This document shows, piece by piece, positions 37,178 to 45,132 of a stretch of DNA of 64,000 bases. Location of the stretch: positions 62,001 to 126,000 of the forward strand of contig JAEMGR010000038.1 of the NCBI GenBank assembly GCA_016458225.1. Direction: 5' to 3'. A model generated the notes under the pieces. It searched no databases. It saw only the letters and a program-made list of their open reading frames with translations, and was not told where the DNA came from. Within the stretch, counting starts at the first letter, position 1; each line of letters starts with the position of its first letter. Both the position numbers and the translations under genes were made by a program. This DNA is from Myxococcaceae bacterium JPH2. GTDB lineage: Bacteria; Myxococcota; Myxococcia; Myxococcales; Myxococcaceae.

Positions 37178-38502
37178 CTTCCTTGGACCTGACGAAGCTG
37201 CCGGACTTCCTCAAGAGCCAGCGATGGTTCGCGGGCAAGGCGTGGCCCATCAAGAGCGTCAACGTCGTGGACCACGTGCCGCTGGACCTGGGCGCCTGCA
37301 CCTTCACCCTCGCGGTGGTGGAGGTGGTGTACGAGCTGGGTCATCCAGAGCGCTACCTGCTGCTGGCGAGGCCCGCCGCCGACGGAATTCAAAGCGCGCT
37401 GGACATCGACGACTGCGTGCGGGCGCTGTTCCAGGTCCTCCGCGACGGGCGCACCATGCCCGCCGGCACGGGCCGAGTCGTGGGCGAGTGGATCGGCCCG
37501 GCGGACGCGGAGTTCCCTTCTCCCGTGCCGGTGCGACGCCTGAACGTCGAGCAGAGCAACACCTCGGTGGTGCTGGCCGAGCAGGTCATCTTGAAGATCA
37601 TCCGCAAGCTCGAGGCGGGGGTGAACCCCGAGTACGAGGTGGGCCGCTTCCTCGCGACGAAGACCTCGTTTCGCGCCACCCCCCGCATGCTGGGAGCGCT
37701 CACGCTGGAGGGCGCCGCGGGCGCCACGCTCGCGCTGGCCCATCGCTTCGTGCCAGACGCGGTGGATGGCTGGCGGTACACGTTGGATCGGCTGCGCCAG
37801 GAGCGGGCCCTGAGCGAGCGCTTCCTCGAGGAGATGCGCGAGATGGGCCGATGCGTGGGCGAGCTGCACCAGGCCTTCGCCTCGGCACCTCCCGACGACG
37901 CCGCGTTCGCGCCGGAGCCCGTGCTGCAGGAGGATCTCCAACGCTGGAGCGCATCCATCGTGGGCGAGCTGGGGGTGACGCTCGCGGATGCGGGCCGACT
38001 GCATCCGGACCTGGAGGGGCGACGCGATCGGCTCATCGAGCACGCGCGTCAGCTCGCGCTCATTCCTCCCTCGGGACAGAAGACGCGCACGCATGGCGAT
38101 CTCCACTTGGGCCAGGTGCTGCGCTCGCGTGGCGAGTGGCTCCTGTTCGACTTCGAGGGAGAGCCTTCGCGCTCGTTCACCGCCCGGCGCGAGAAATACA
38201 ATCCGCTGCGCGACGTGGCGGGCATGTTGCGCTCGTTCGACTACGCGGAGGCCACGGTGTCACTGGAGGGAGGCGCGCCGAAGTCTCGCGTAGAGCCCAC
38301 CCGCGCGGCGTTCCTGGAAGGTTACCGTCGTGCCACCGCAGGCGCGGCCTTCCTGCCCACGTCGGAGACGTCCTTCCACGTGATGCTGAGCGCGTTCGAG
38401 CTGGAGAAGCTCCTGTACGAAGTGCGCTATGAACTCCAGAACCGCCCGGACTGGGTGCGCATCCCCGTCCAGGCCCTCTTGCGCATGGAGAACACCCAGT
38501 GA
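37174..38502 (+). CDS. mak: Maltokinase
   Basis: 442 residues from GTG 37174, with GGAGG 8 nt upstream and GTGA overlap with treS. The N-terminal cap [20 protein letters not shown] and the phosphotransferase motifs [11 protein letters not shown] (His307, Asp309) and [13 protein letters not shown] match maltokinases (Pep2/Mak). It phosphorylates maltose to maltose-1-phosphate with ATP, the donor for GlgE. The length is normal for the stand-alone enzyme. The stop overlaps the glgB GTG. Confidence 0.94.
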
Positions 38503-40706
38503 AGAACCCGGCCGAGGCGGCGCAGGTCGACACGGAGCTGAACCGCGTGGTGGAGCTGCGCCACCCCGAGCCCCACGCCGTGCTGGGCCTCCACGCGGAT
38601 GGCTCGGGTGCGATCATCCGCGCCTTCCGTCCCGAGGCCGTCGCGGTCCAGGTCATCCTTCCCGAGTCCGGCGAGCGCATCGCGATGACCCATCGTCGAG
38701 GGGGCATCTTCGAAGCGCGCCTCGCCTCGCGCACCGAGCCCGTCAACTACCTCCTGGAGGTGGAGTACCCGGGCAAGAAGGTCTTCACGCTGCGCGACCC
38801 GTACAGCTTCCTGCCCACGCTCGGGGAGATGGACCTCTACTTCGCGGGCGAAGGACGCCACGAGCGGCTCTGGGAGCGGATGGGGGCGCATCCGCTGCAC
38901 CACCATGGCGTGAGCGGCGTGTCCTTCGCGGTGTGGGCACCCACCGCGGCTGGCGTCTCCGTGGTGGGTGACTTCAACGGTTGGGACGGGCGACTGCACG
39001 CCATGCGTCGCATGGGGGCCTCCGGCATCTGGGAGCTGTTCGTCCCCGAAGTCGGCGAGGGCGCGCGCTACAAGTTCGAGGTCCGCCCAGGGCACGGAGG
39101 ACCTCGCCTGTTGAAGGCGGATCCGTTCGCCTTCCGCACCGAGAATCCGCCAGCCACGGCCTCCGTGGTCCACGACCTCGCGCGCTACCGCTGGTCCGAC
39201 ACAAGCTGGATGGACGCGCGCGCCCAACGCACGGACGTCCATCACCAACCGTGGAGCATCTACGAGGTGCACCTGGAGAGCTGGCGCCGGGTGGTGGAGG
39301 ACGGCGACCGCCCCATGACGTACCGGGAGCTGGCCCCCGCGCTCTCCGAGTACACCCGGGCCATGGGCTTCACCCACGTGGAGCTGCTGCCCGTGGCCGA
39401 GCATCCCTACGGCGGCTCCTGGGGCTATCAAGTGGGCGGCTACTACTCGCCCACCGCGCGCTTCGGCCACCCCGATGACTTCCGCTTCCTGGTGGATCAT
39501 CTGCATCAGGCTGGCGTCGGCGTCATCGTGGACTGGGTGCCCGGCCACTTCCCTCGCGATGCCCATGCGCTCGGCGAGTTCGACGGCACGGCGCTCTATG
39601 AGCACGCGGATCCGCGCAAGGGCGCGCAGCCGGACTGGGGCACGCTCGTCTTCAACTTCGGGCGAAACGAGGTCCGCAACTTCCTCATCGCCAACGCGCT
39701 CTTCTGGCTGGAGGAGTACCACGTCGATGGGCTGCGCGTGGATGCGGTCGCCTCCATGCTGTACCTCGACTACAGCCGCAAGCAGGGCGAGTGGATCCCC
39801 AACCGCTGGGGTGGCCGCGAGAACGAAGAGGCCATCCAGTTCATGCGCGAACTCAACGACACCGTGCGCCGCAAGCACCCGGGCGCGGTGATGATCGCCG
39901 AGGAGTCCACCGCGTGGCCTCGCGTGAGCCAGCCCACCAGCGAGGGCGGCCTGGGCTTCCACTTCAAATGGAACATGGGGTGGATGCACGACACGCTGTC
40001 GTACTTCTCCAAGGACGCCATCTACCGGCAGTACCACCACAACCAGCTCACCTTCGGCCTGCTCTATGCCTTCAGCGAGCACTTCATGCTCCCGCTGAGC
40101 CATGACGAAGTCGTGCATGGCAAGGGCAGCCTCTACGGGCGCATGTCCGGCGACGCGTGGCAGAAGCGCGCCAACCTGCGCGCGCTGTTCGCGTGGATGT
40201 GGGCCCACCCGGGCAAGAAGCTCCTGTTCATGGGCGGTGAGTTCGGACAGCCCGCCGAGTGGAACCACGACCGCAGCCTGGACTGGCACCTGCTCGAGGA
40301 CGCGGGACACCGCGGCATCCACGCGCTCGTGCGAGACCTCAACCGCATGTACCGCGACCTGCCCGCGCTCTACGACGCGGACAGCGAGCCCGTGGGCTTC
40401 CAGTGGCTGCAGCCCGATTCGTCCGCGGCGAACGTGTTCGCGTTCGTGCGGCGCGCTCGCCAGCCCGGCCGTCATGTCGTCTGCGTCGCCAACCTGTCCC
40501 CTGTCCCCCGCGAGGGCTACCGGGTGGGCTTCCCACTGCACGGCCGCTACGTGGAGCTGCTCAACACCGACGCGAGCGACTACGGCGGCTCGGGACTCGG
40601 CAACCAGGGACTCGTGAGCACCGAGCCCACGGGCTGGGATGGTCAGCCCGCGTCCGCGCTCCTCACCCTGCCCCCGCTCAGCGTGCTGTGGTTCACCCCA
40701 GGCTGA
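38499..40706 (+). CDS. glgB: 1,4-alpha-glucan branching enzyme
   Basis: 735 residues from GTG 38499, overlapping the mak stop (GTGA). Two N-terminal CBM48-type domains (HPEPHAVLGLHADG; VSFAVWAPTAAGVSVVGDFN) precede the GH13_9 barrel with nucleophile Asp415 in LRVDAVASMLYLDY, the acid in MIAEESTAWP (Glu468/469) and LSHDEVVHGKGSL. It makes alpha-1,6 branches in the glucan built by GlgE. The length fits GlgB that has the extra N1 domain. It ends the operon; a gap of about 240 bp follows. Confidence 0.97.
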   Translation: MKNPAEAAQVDTELNRVVELRHPEPHAVLGLHADGSGAIIRAFRPEAVAVQVILPESGERIAMTHRRGGIFEARLASRTEPVNYLLEVEYPGKKVFTLRDPYSFLPTLGEMDLYFAGEGRHERLWERMGAHPLHHHGVSGVSFAVWAPTAAGVSVVGDFNGWDGRLHAMRRMGASGIWELFVPEVGEGARYKFEVRPGHGGPRLLKADPFAFRTENPPATASVVHDLARYRWSDTSWMDARAQRTDVHHQPWSIYEVHLESWRRVVEDGDRPMTYRELAPALSEYTRAMGFTHVELLPVAEHPYGGSWGYQVGGYYSPTARFGHPDDFRFLVDHLHQAGVGVIVDWVPGHFPRDAHALGEFDGTALYEHADPRKGAQPDWGTLVFNFGRNEVRNFLIANALFWLEEYHVDGLRVDAVASMLYLDYSRKQGEWIPNRWGGRENEEAIQFMRELNDTVRRKHPGAVMIAEESTAWPRVSQPTSEGGLGFHFKWNMGWMHDTLSYFSKDAIYRQYHHNQLTFGLLYAFSEHFMLPLSHDEVVHGKGSLYGRMSGDAWQKRANLRALFAWMWAHPGKKLLFMGGEFGQPAEWNHDRSLDWHLLEDAGHRGIHALVRDLNRMYRDLPALYDADSEPVGFQWLQPDSSAANVFAFVRRARQPGRHVVCVANLSPVPREGYRVGFPLHGRYVELLNTDASDYGGSGLGNQGLVSTEPTGWDGQPASALLTLPPLSVLWFTPG

Positions 40707-40862
40707 GCGCGACTCAACCCACACGCACGCACGCGTCCGCGAAGACCCCGCCGCATAGTGAAACACGCGGCGAGCGCACGCGCGCGGTGTCTGTCTTTCG
40801 CCCAGCTGCGCGCCCGATTCCCAGACAACCAACCCGGCACACCACGGGTCGGGGTTCACCCC

Positions 40863-40891
40863 TTGAGGCAGGGCAGTGTTTTCGGCATAAC
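40863..40891 (+). promoter_or_regulatory. Candidate promoter upstream of the STAS gene
   Basis: TTGAGG (40863-40868) and CATAAC (40886-40891) with 17-bp spacing lie about 54 bp before the ATG at 40945. The match to the sigma70 consensus is moderate. Confidence 0.4.
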
Positions 40892-40944
40892 GTTTGGAGT
40901 CGACCCGGACTCACGCCCCCCGCGATCCGGGTCTGCCATCCCCC

Positions 40945-41637
40945 ATGCCCAATCAGCCTTCGTCCCAAATCCTCGAAGTCGACGTGGACCGCCTCGAGCG
41001 CATTCGCGATGTGCTCGCGATGATCTCGCTCGGTGAGTTCGACCCGGCGCATCACCTCATCGCGGTGGAGAAGCACGACGCGTTCTCCTCCTTCGAGGAG
41101 ACCATCAACCTGTTCGCCCGGCAGCTCCACGCCTCGGTGCGCGAGAACGAGGCCTCCATCCAGAAGCTCGACGCGGCGCGCCGGGACCTGGAGGAGAAGC
41201 TCTCCACCATCGAGCGGCAGCGGATGGCGATTCGCGACCTGTCCACGCCCATCATCGAGCTATGGGAGGACATCCTCACGCTGCCCATCGTGGGCGTGGT
41301 GGACACGCAGCGCTCGCTGGAGATGACCGAGCGGCTGCTGCACCGCATCTCGCAGGGCAAGGCCCGCTGCGCCATCATCGACATCACCGGCGTCGAGGTG
41401 GTGGACACGGCGACGGCCAACCACTTCGTGAAGATGGTGACGGCGGCGCGCCTCCTGGGCACGTACTGCGTCGTCACCGGTATCAGCCCCGTCATCGCGC
41501 AGACGCTCAGCCAGATTGGCGTGGACCTGCGCGACGTGAAGACGCTCGGCAGCCTGCGAGATGGCTTGCGCGAGTGCTTCCTGTACCTGCGCAGCCAGGC
41601 CGCGCACCGCGCCTTCGAGTCCAGCCGCCAGGGCTAG
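40945..41637 (+). CDS. RsbR-like STAS-domain protein
   Basis: 230 residues from ATG 40945. Residues about 10-110 form a helical N-terminal region with a coiled coil (VRENEASIQKLDAARRDLEE). The STAS domain (about 115-220) has STPIIELWEDILTLPIVGVV, RCAIIDITGVEVVDTATANH and CVVTGISPVIAQTLSQIGVD, where the Thr of DITG and VTG match the phosphorylatable sites of RsbR. RsbR proteins build stressosomes with RsbS and RsbT. Neither partner is encoded beside it here. The next gene encodes a V4R-like domain protein that could act as its sensor. Confidence 0.9.
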   Translation: MPNQPSSQILEVDVDRLERIRDVLAMISLGEFDPAHHLIAVEKHDAFSSFEETINLFARQLHASVRENEASIQKLDAARRDLEEKLSTIERQRMAIRDLSTPIIELWEDILTLPIVGVVDTQRSLEMTERLLHRISQGKARCAIIDITGVEVVDTATANHFVKMVTAARLLGTYCVVTGISPVIAQTLSQIGVDLRDVKTLGSLRDGLRECFLYLRSQAAHRAFESSRQG

Positions 41638-41682
41638 GCCCCTCCCCCTTTCGCGAACGCACGACTTCCTCCGAGACTCCTC

Positions 41683-42279
41683 ATGCAACACGCCACCCAT
41701 GCGCCCGGCATCACCGTCACGGGCTCCAGCGTCTATTCCATCGTCGAGGCCGTCCGCTCGTTCTCCGTGCTCGTCGCCACCCTGCTGGAGGTGATGAAGG
41801 TCCAGACGCGTGACGCCTCGGGCGCGCTCGCCATCGATCCGAACGCCTGGTACCCCATCGAGGACTACCTCCAGGCGTACCGGAAGATCGACAGCCTCCT
41901 GGGCGGTCGCGGCCTGGAGAAGGTGGGCACGATGGTGCCCAAGAACGCGGTGCTCCCGCCTGACATCAACAGCATCCAGAAGGCGCTGCACTCGCTGGAC
42001 ATCGCCTTCCACATGAACCACCGCCGCGACGGCAAGGACATGTTCGATCCGGCCACGGGCACCATGCTCGAGGGCATTGGCCACTACGCGTGCCATCCGG
42101 TGGCGGGGAAGAACGAGATCCACATCGTCTGCGAGAACCCCTACCCGTGCCGCTTCGACCTCGGGCTCGTCCGGGGCATGTCGCAGCGCTTCGAGCCGAA
42201 CGCCTCGGTCGAGCACCACGCCACGAATGGCTGCCGCAACAAGGGCGGCACGGCGTGCACCTACGTCGTCACGTGGTGA
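41683..42279 (+). CDS. V4R-like (4-vinyl reductase-type) sensor domain protein
   Basis: 198 residues. The N-terminal half is helical. The C-terminal half, GIGHYACHPVAGKNEIHIVC, then YPCRFDLGLVRGMSQRF and NGCRNKGGTACTYVVTW, has the Cys-Gly-Cys-aromatic ending (C...GG..C.Y.V) typical of V4R domains, which bind small hydrophobic ligands or metals. No output domain is attached. It follows the RsbR-like gene by 45 bp on the same strand, so the two probably work together. It could also be a heme-NO-binding-like fold; the family call is by eye. Confidence 0.7.
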   Translation: MQHATHAPGITVTGSSVYSIVEAVRSFSVLVATLLEVMKVQTRDASGALAIDPNAWYPIEDYLQAYRKIDSLLGGRGLEKVGTMVPKNAVLPPDINSIQKALHSLDIAFHMNHRRDGKDMFDPATGTMLEGIGHYACHPVAGKNEIHIVCENPYPCRFDLGLVRGMSQRFEPNASVEHHATNGCRNKGGTACTYVVTW

Positions 42280-42311
42280 ACCCAGCTCGCTGAATGGGCC
42301 GCAAGGCCGCG

Positions 42312-42348
42312 CGAGGATTCGCATAGCCTGCGCGCATGCGAATCCTCG
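42312..42348. repeat. Perfect 13-bp inverted repeat covering a start codon
   Basis: CGAGGATTCGCAT (42312-42324) and ATGCGAATCCTCG (42336-42348) are perfect complements with an 11-nt loop. The right arm begins exactly with the ATG of the hydrolase gene. In RNA this would form a very stable hairpin hiding the start codon. There is no U-run, so it is not a normal terminator. Confidence 0.9.
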
Positions 42349-42899
42349 TGTTGCACTCCGCCTATGGACTCCGCCCGGCGATACAGGAGGCGGTCCAGAG
42401 GCTGGAGGCGGCGGGCCACTCCGCGACCGCACCGGACCTCTACGCGGGCGCGACCGCCAACACGCTCGACCACGCGCTCGCGCTCCGCGACGCCATCGGA
42501 CGCCAGGAGCTTCTCTCCCGCGCGATGGCGGCCACCGAGGCCTTCCAGCCGGACGCCATCCTGGGCTTCAGCCTGGGGGCCTCGATGGCCCAACGCATCG
42601 CGGTGCGGCGCGGCTCCCCGCTCCGCCTCGTCCTCTTCCATGGCGCGGCGGAGAACGCCGAGCGCTTGCATCCCGGCCTGCGCATGACGCTGCACGCGGC
42701 CCAGGGCGATGCGTTCGTCCCTGACGACGAGCTGGCCGTGTGGAAGGACTCCTTCGTGCGCGCGGGCGCCCAGGTGGCGGTGCATCGCTACGAGGACGGC
42801 GGCCATCTGTTCACGGATCCGGGCCTCCCCGACTTCCACCCCGCCACCGCCGCGCGCGCCTGGGACAACACCCTCCGGTGGCTCGCGAAGGAGGGCTGA
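42336..42899 (+). CDS. Dienelactone hydrolase-family alpha/beta hydrolase
   Basis: 187 residues from ATG 42336. The alpha/beta hydrolase triad is visible: nucleophile Ser in LGFSLGASMAQ (in place of the Cys of classic dienelactone hydrolase), Asp in AQGDAFVPDDEL and His in EDGGHLFTDPG. It is compact, close to the small DLH family members of about 190-240 residues. The substrate is unknown. The start codon lies within the perfect inverted repeat at 42312-42348, and no separate Shine-Dalgarno is well placed, so translation may be controlled by the RNA fold. It follows the V4R-like gene by 56 bp. Confidence 0.88.
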   Translation: MRILVLHSAYGLRPAIQEAVQRLEAAGHSATAPDLYAGATANTLDHALALRDAIGRQELLSRAMAATEAFQPDAILGFSLGASMAQRIAVRRGSPLRLVLFHGAAENAERLHPGLRMTLHAAQGDAFVPDDELAVWKDSFVRAGAQVAVHRYEDGGHLFTDPGLPDFHPATAARAWDNTLRWLAKEG

Positions 42900-43034
42900 G
42901 AACTTGTCTCACCTATCTGTTTTCGCCGTGGTTGCTTGAGTTTCACGCATCGTGGTGGCAGACGGCGATCCACACCGGGCGGGGGCTCACGGCAGAAACG
43001 GGGGCCGCTGCCCACTCGACACGAGGTGGGGACG

Positions 43035-44039
43035 ATGCGTCGCAACGGGAAGAAGGCAGCAGTGCTGTGGATGCTCTCGGTGGGGTGGCTGAGCGCGTGT
43101 GGAGGCGCACCCGAGGCAGCAGCGCCCGAAGCGGTGGCGGTGAGCAGCCAGGCCCTGGTGTCACCACCGGCCACGCCCGTGAGCGGCAACATCGGCGACA
43201 GCTTCCCGTACGCCCCGGCGCTGACGGTGGGCGGCGCCACGCAGGCGCAGTGTGGCTCCACTCCGGGCTACGCCGGATACACGCTCCAGGCTCAGGCCGG
43301 CAGTCAGCTCAAGCTGGAGCTCACCCACCTGGGCAGCTCCATGGGGCTCGACACCGGGCTGTATGTCTATGGGCCCAAGGATGCCTCGGGCAAATATGGC
43401 TCCGTGGTGCAGTACCAGGATGACGACTCGGGCTACGGCGACCTCAGCAAGATTGGCTTCGCCACGTTCACGCAAGGCGGCGAGTACCTGGTGGTGGTGG
43501 GCTGGGGCAACGCCGCGGGCAAGCAGTACCGGCTCCAGGTGGACTGCGTGGGAGGCTCGTGCCTGAGCGCTCCGCCTGCCGCGCCCTCCGGCTACACGTT
43601 GACGCTGGCGGAGCAGCCCGTCACCGCGACGCTCCAGTCCATGCTCGCGGCGGAGAACACGGTGCGCGAGGACCAGTTCTCGTACCTGCGGCGGCTCGAC
43701 TTCCTGTGGCCGTACGCCGGTGAGGCGGCGCTCGATCGCGCGGCGGAGTCCGTCATTGCCCAGTCGCTGTACACGGGCTACCGGAACTATCAGTCCACCG
43801 TGCCGCCCGTGGTGCTGACGTATCCGGCGCTGCTGACCACGATGTACACCGCGTACCAGCCGCTGCACGCGGCCATCCTGGCCGCCTACTGGAACGGCAC
43901 CGAGTCCGTCCAGGTGAAGTCATACTTCCGCGCGTTCTCCACGGGGCCCAACGGCGACTCCTGGGGACAGCTCAACTTCATCCTCTTCCCGCAGTCGAAG
44001 AAGATCATCGTCTTCGAGCAGACGGGCCACGAGATCTAA
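43035..44039 (+). CDS. Predicted lipoprotein with PPC-like beta domain
   Basis: 334 residues from ATG 43035, with GAGGTGGGG upstream. The lipobox is WLSACG (Cys22). Residues about 45-175 look like a bacterial pre-peptidase C-terminal (PPC) beta-sandwich: LDTGLYVYGPKDASGKYG, DDDSGYGDL, GEYLVVVGWGNAAGKQYRL. The last 150 residues are helical (LAAENTVREDQFSYLRRLDF) with an end LNFILFPQSKKIIVFEQTGH, and are not recognised. It is probably surface-exposed. The next gene starts 6 bp after its stop, so it may be co-transcribed with the oxidoreductase. Confidence 0.82.
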   Translation: MRRNGKKAAVLWMLSVGWLSACGGAPEAAAPEAVAVSSQALVSPPATPVSGNIGDSFPYAPALTVGGATQAQCGSTPGYAGYTLQAQAGSQLKLELTHLGSSMGLDTGLYVYGPKDASGKYGSVVQYQDDDSGYGDLSKIGFATFTQGGEYLVVVGWGNAAGKQYRLQVDCVGGSCLSAPPAAPSGYTLTLAEQPVTATLQSMLAAENTVREDQFSYLRRLDFLWPYAGEAALDRAAESVIAQSLYTGYRNYQSTVPPVVLTYPALLTTMYTAYQPLHAAILAAYWNGTESVQVKSYFRAFSTGPNGDSWGQLNFILFPQSKKIIVFEQTGHEI

Positions 44040-44044
44040 CCGGC

Positions 44045-45079
44045 ATGACCGTCGACGCGCCCACCCCTTCGGAGATTCGCACCGGGCTCATCGGCTTCGG
44101 GCTCTCGGGCTCGACGTTCCATGCCCCGCTGCTCGCCGCGAATCCGTTGTTCCGATTGACGGCCATCGCCACGCGCAAGGCGGACGTGGCGATGCCAGGG
44201 GTGCGCGCGATGACCGTGGAGGCGCTGCTCGCGGACCCCACCGTGTCGCTGGTGATCATCACCACGCCCAACGCCACGCATGCCTCGCTGGTGGGGGCGG
44301 CGTTGAACGCGGGCAAGCACGTGGTGGTGGAGAAGCCCTTCGCGCTGGAGACACGCGATGCGGAGCGCCTCACCGCACTCGCTCGGGAGCGCGGGCGGTG
44401 CCTGACGGTGTTCCACAACCGTCGCTGGGATGGCGACTTCCTCACCGTGCGCCAGCTCCTCACGAACGGCGCACTGGGGCGGCTCTACAGCTTCGAGAGC
44501 CACTTCGATCGCCTGCGTCCCCAGGTCAAGGCGCGCTGGAAGGAAGAGGACATCCCGGGCGCGGGCACGCTGTGGGATCTCGGTTCGCACCTCATCGATC
44601 AAGCCGTGCAGCTCTTCGGACTCCCGGACACTGTCCTCGCGGATCTGGGGCACCAGCGGCCCGGCGCGAAGGCGGTGGACTGGGTCCACCTGGTGCTGCG
44701 CTACGGTGAGCTGCGCGTCTTGCTGCACTCCGGTTCGGTGGTCCACGAGCCGTGGCCTCGCTTCGTCCTGCGCGGCGATCGCGAGGCCTACGTGAAGACC
44801 GGGCTCGATCCTCAGGAGGCCCAGCTCCACGCGGGCCTGCGGCCCGGACACGAGGGCTGGGGCAGCGAGCCCGCCGAGCGCCACGGTCGCCTGCTCGCCA
44901 GCGCACAGTCGGTGCCCACCCTCTCCGGGACCTACGAGGAGTTCTACCGTCAGCTCGCGAGCGCCATCCTCCACGGGGCTCCGGTGCCGGTGTCCCCAGA
45001 CAGCGCGCAGGATGTCATCCGCGTGGTGGAGGCCGCGCTGCGCAGTGACGCGGAGGGACGGCGCGTCGCCCTGCGCTGA
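44045..45079 (+). CDS. Gfo/Idh/MocA-family NAD(P)-dependent oxidoreductase
   Basis: 344 residues. The Rossmann motif is TGLIGFGLSGSTFHAPLL, followed by VIITTPNATHASLV and the catalytic-domain EKPFALE motif (Lys of EKP). The second domain has RRWDGDFLTVRQLL, GTLWDLGSHLIDQAVQLFG (with the conserved D..H) and the end block VSPDSAQDVIRVVEAALRS. The layout matches the YdgJ/YhhX branch of the family, which acts on sugars or inositol-like substrates; the specific substrate is unknown. It starts 6 bp after the lipoprotein gene. Confidence 0.92.
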   Translation: MTVDAPTPSEIRTGLIGFGLSGSTFHAPLLAANPLFRLTAIATRKADVAMPGVRAMTVEALLADPTVSLVIITTPNATHASLVGAALNAGKHVVVEKPFALETRDAERLTALARERGRCLTVFHNRRWDGDFLTVRQLLTNGALGRLYSFESHFDRLRPQVKARWKEEDIPGAGTLWDLGSHLIDQAVQLFGLPDTVLADLGHQRPGAKAVDWVHLVLRYGELRVLLHSGSVVHEPWPRFVLRGDREAYVKTGLDPQEAQLHAGLRPGHEGWGSEPAERHGRLLASAQSVPTLSGTYEEFYRQLASAILHGAPVPVSPDSAQDVIRVVEAALRSDAEGRRVALR

Positions 45080-45132
45080 CTCCGGGCGATTTCAATGGAT
45101 TCACCCGAGAGGGCTTCCTATTCAGACCGGGC

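Noticed and set aside
38427..40859. 810-residue minus-strand frame
   Set aside because: Antisense shadow of glgB; no domain motifs, biased composition.
40707..40944. Riboswitch or attenuator after glgB
   Set aside because: Only a moderate promoter match was found; no recognisable riboswitch core or terminator/antiterminator pair is visible.
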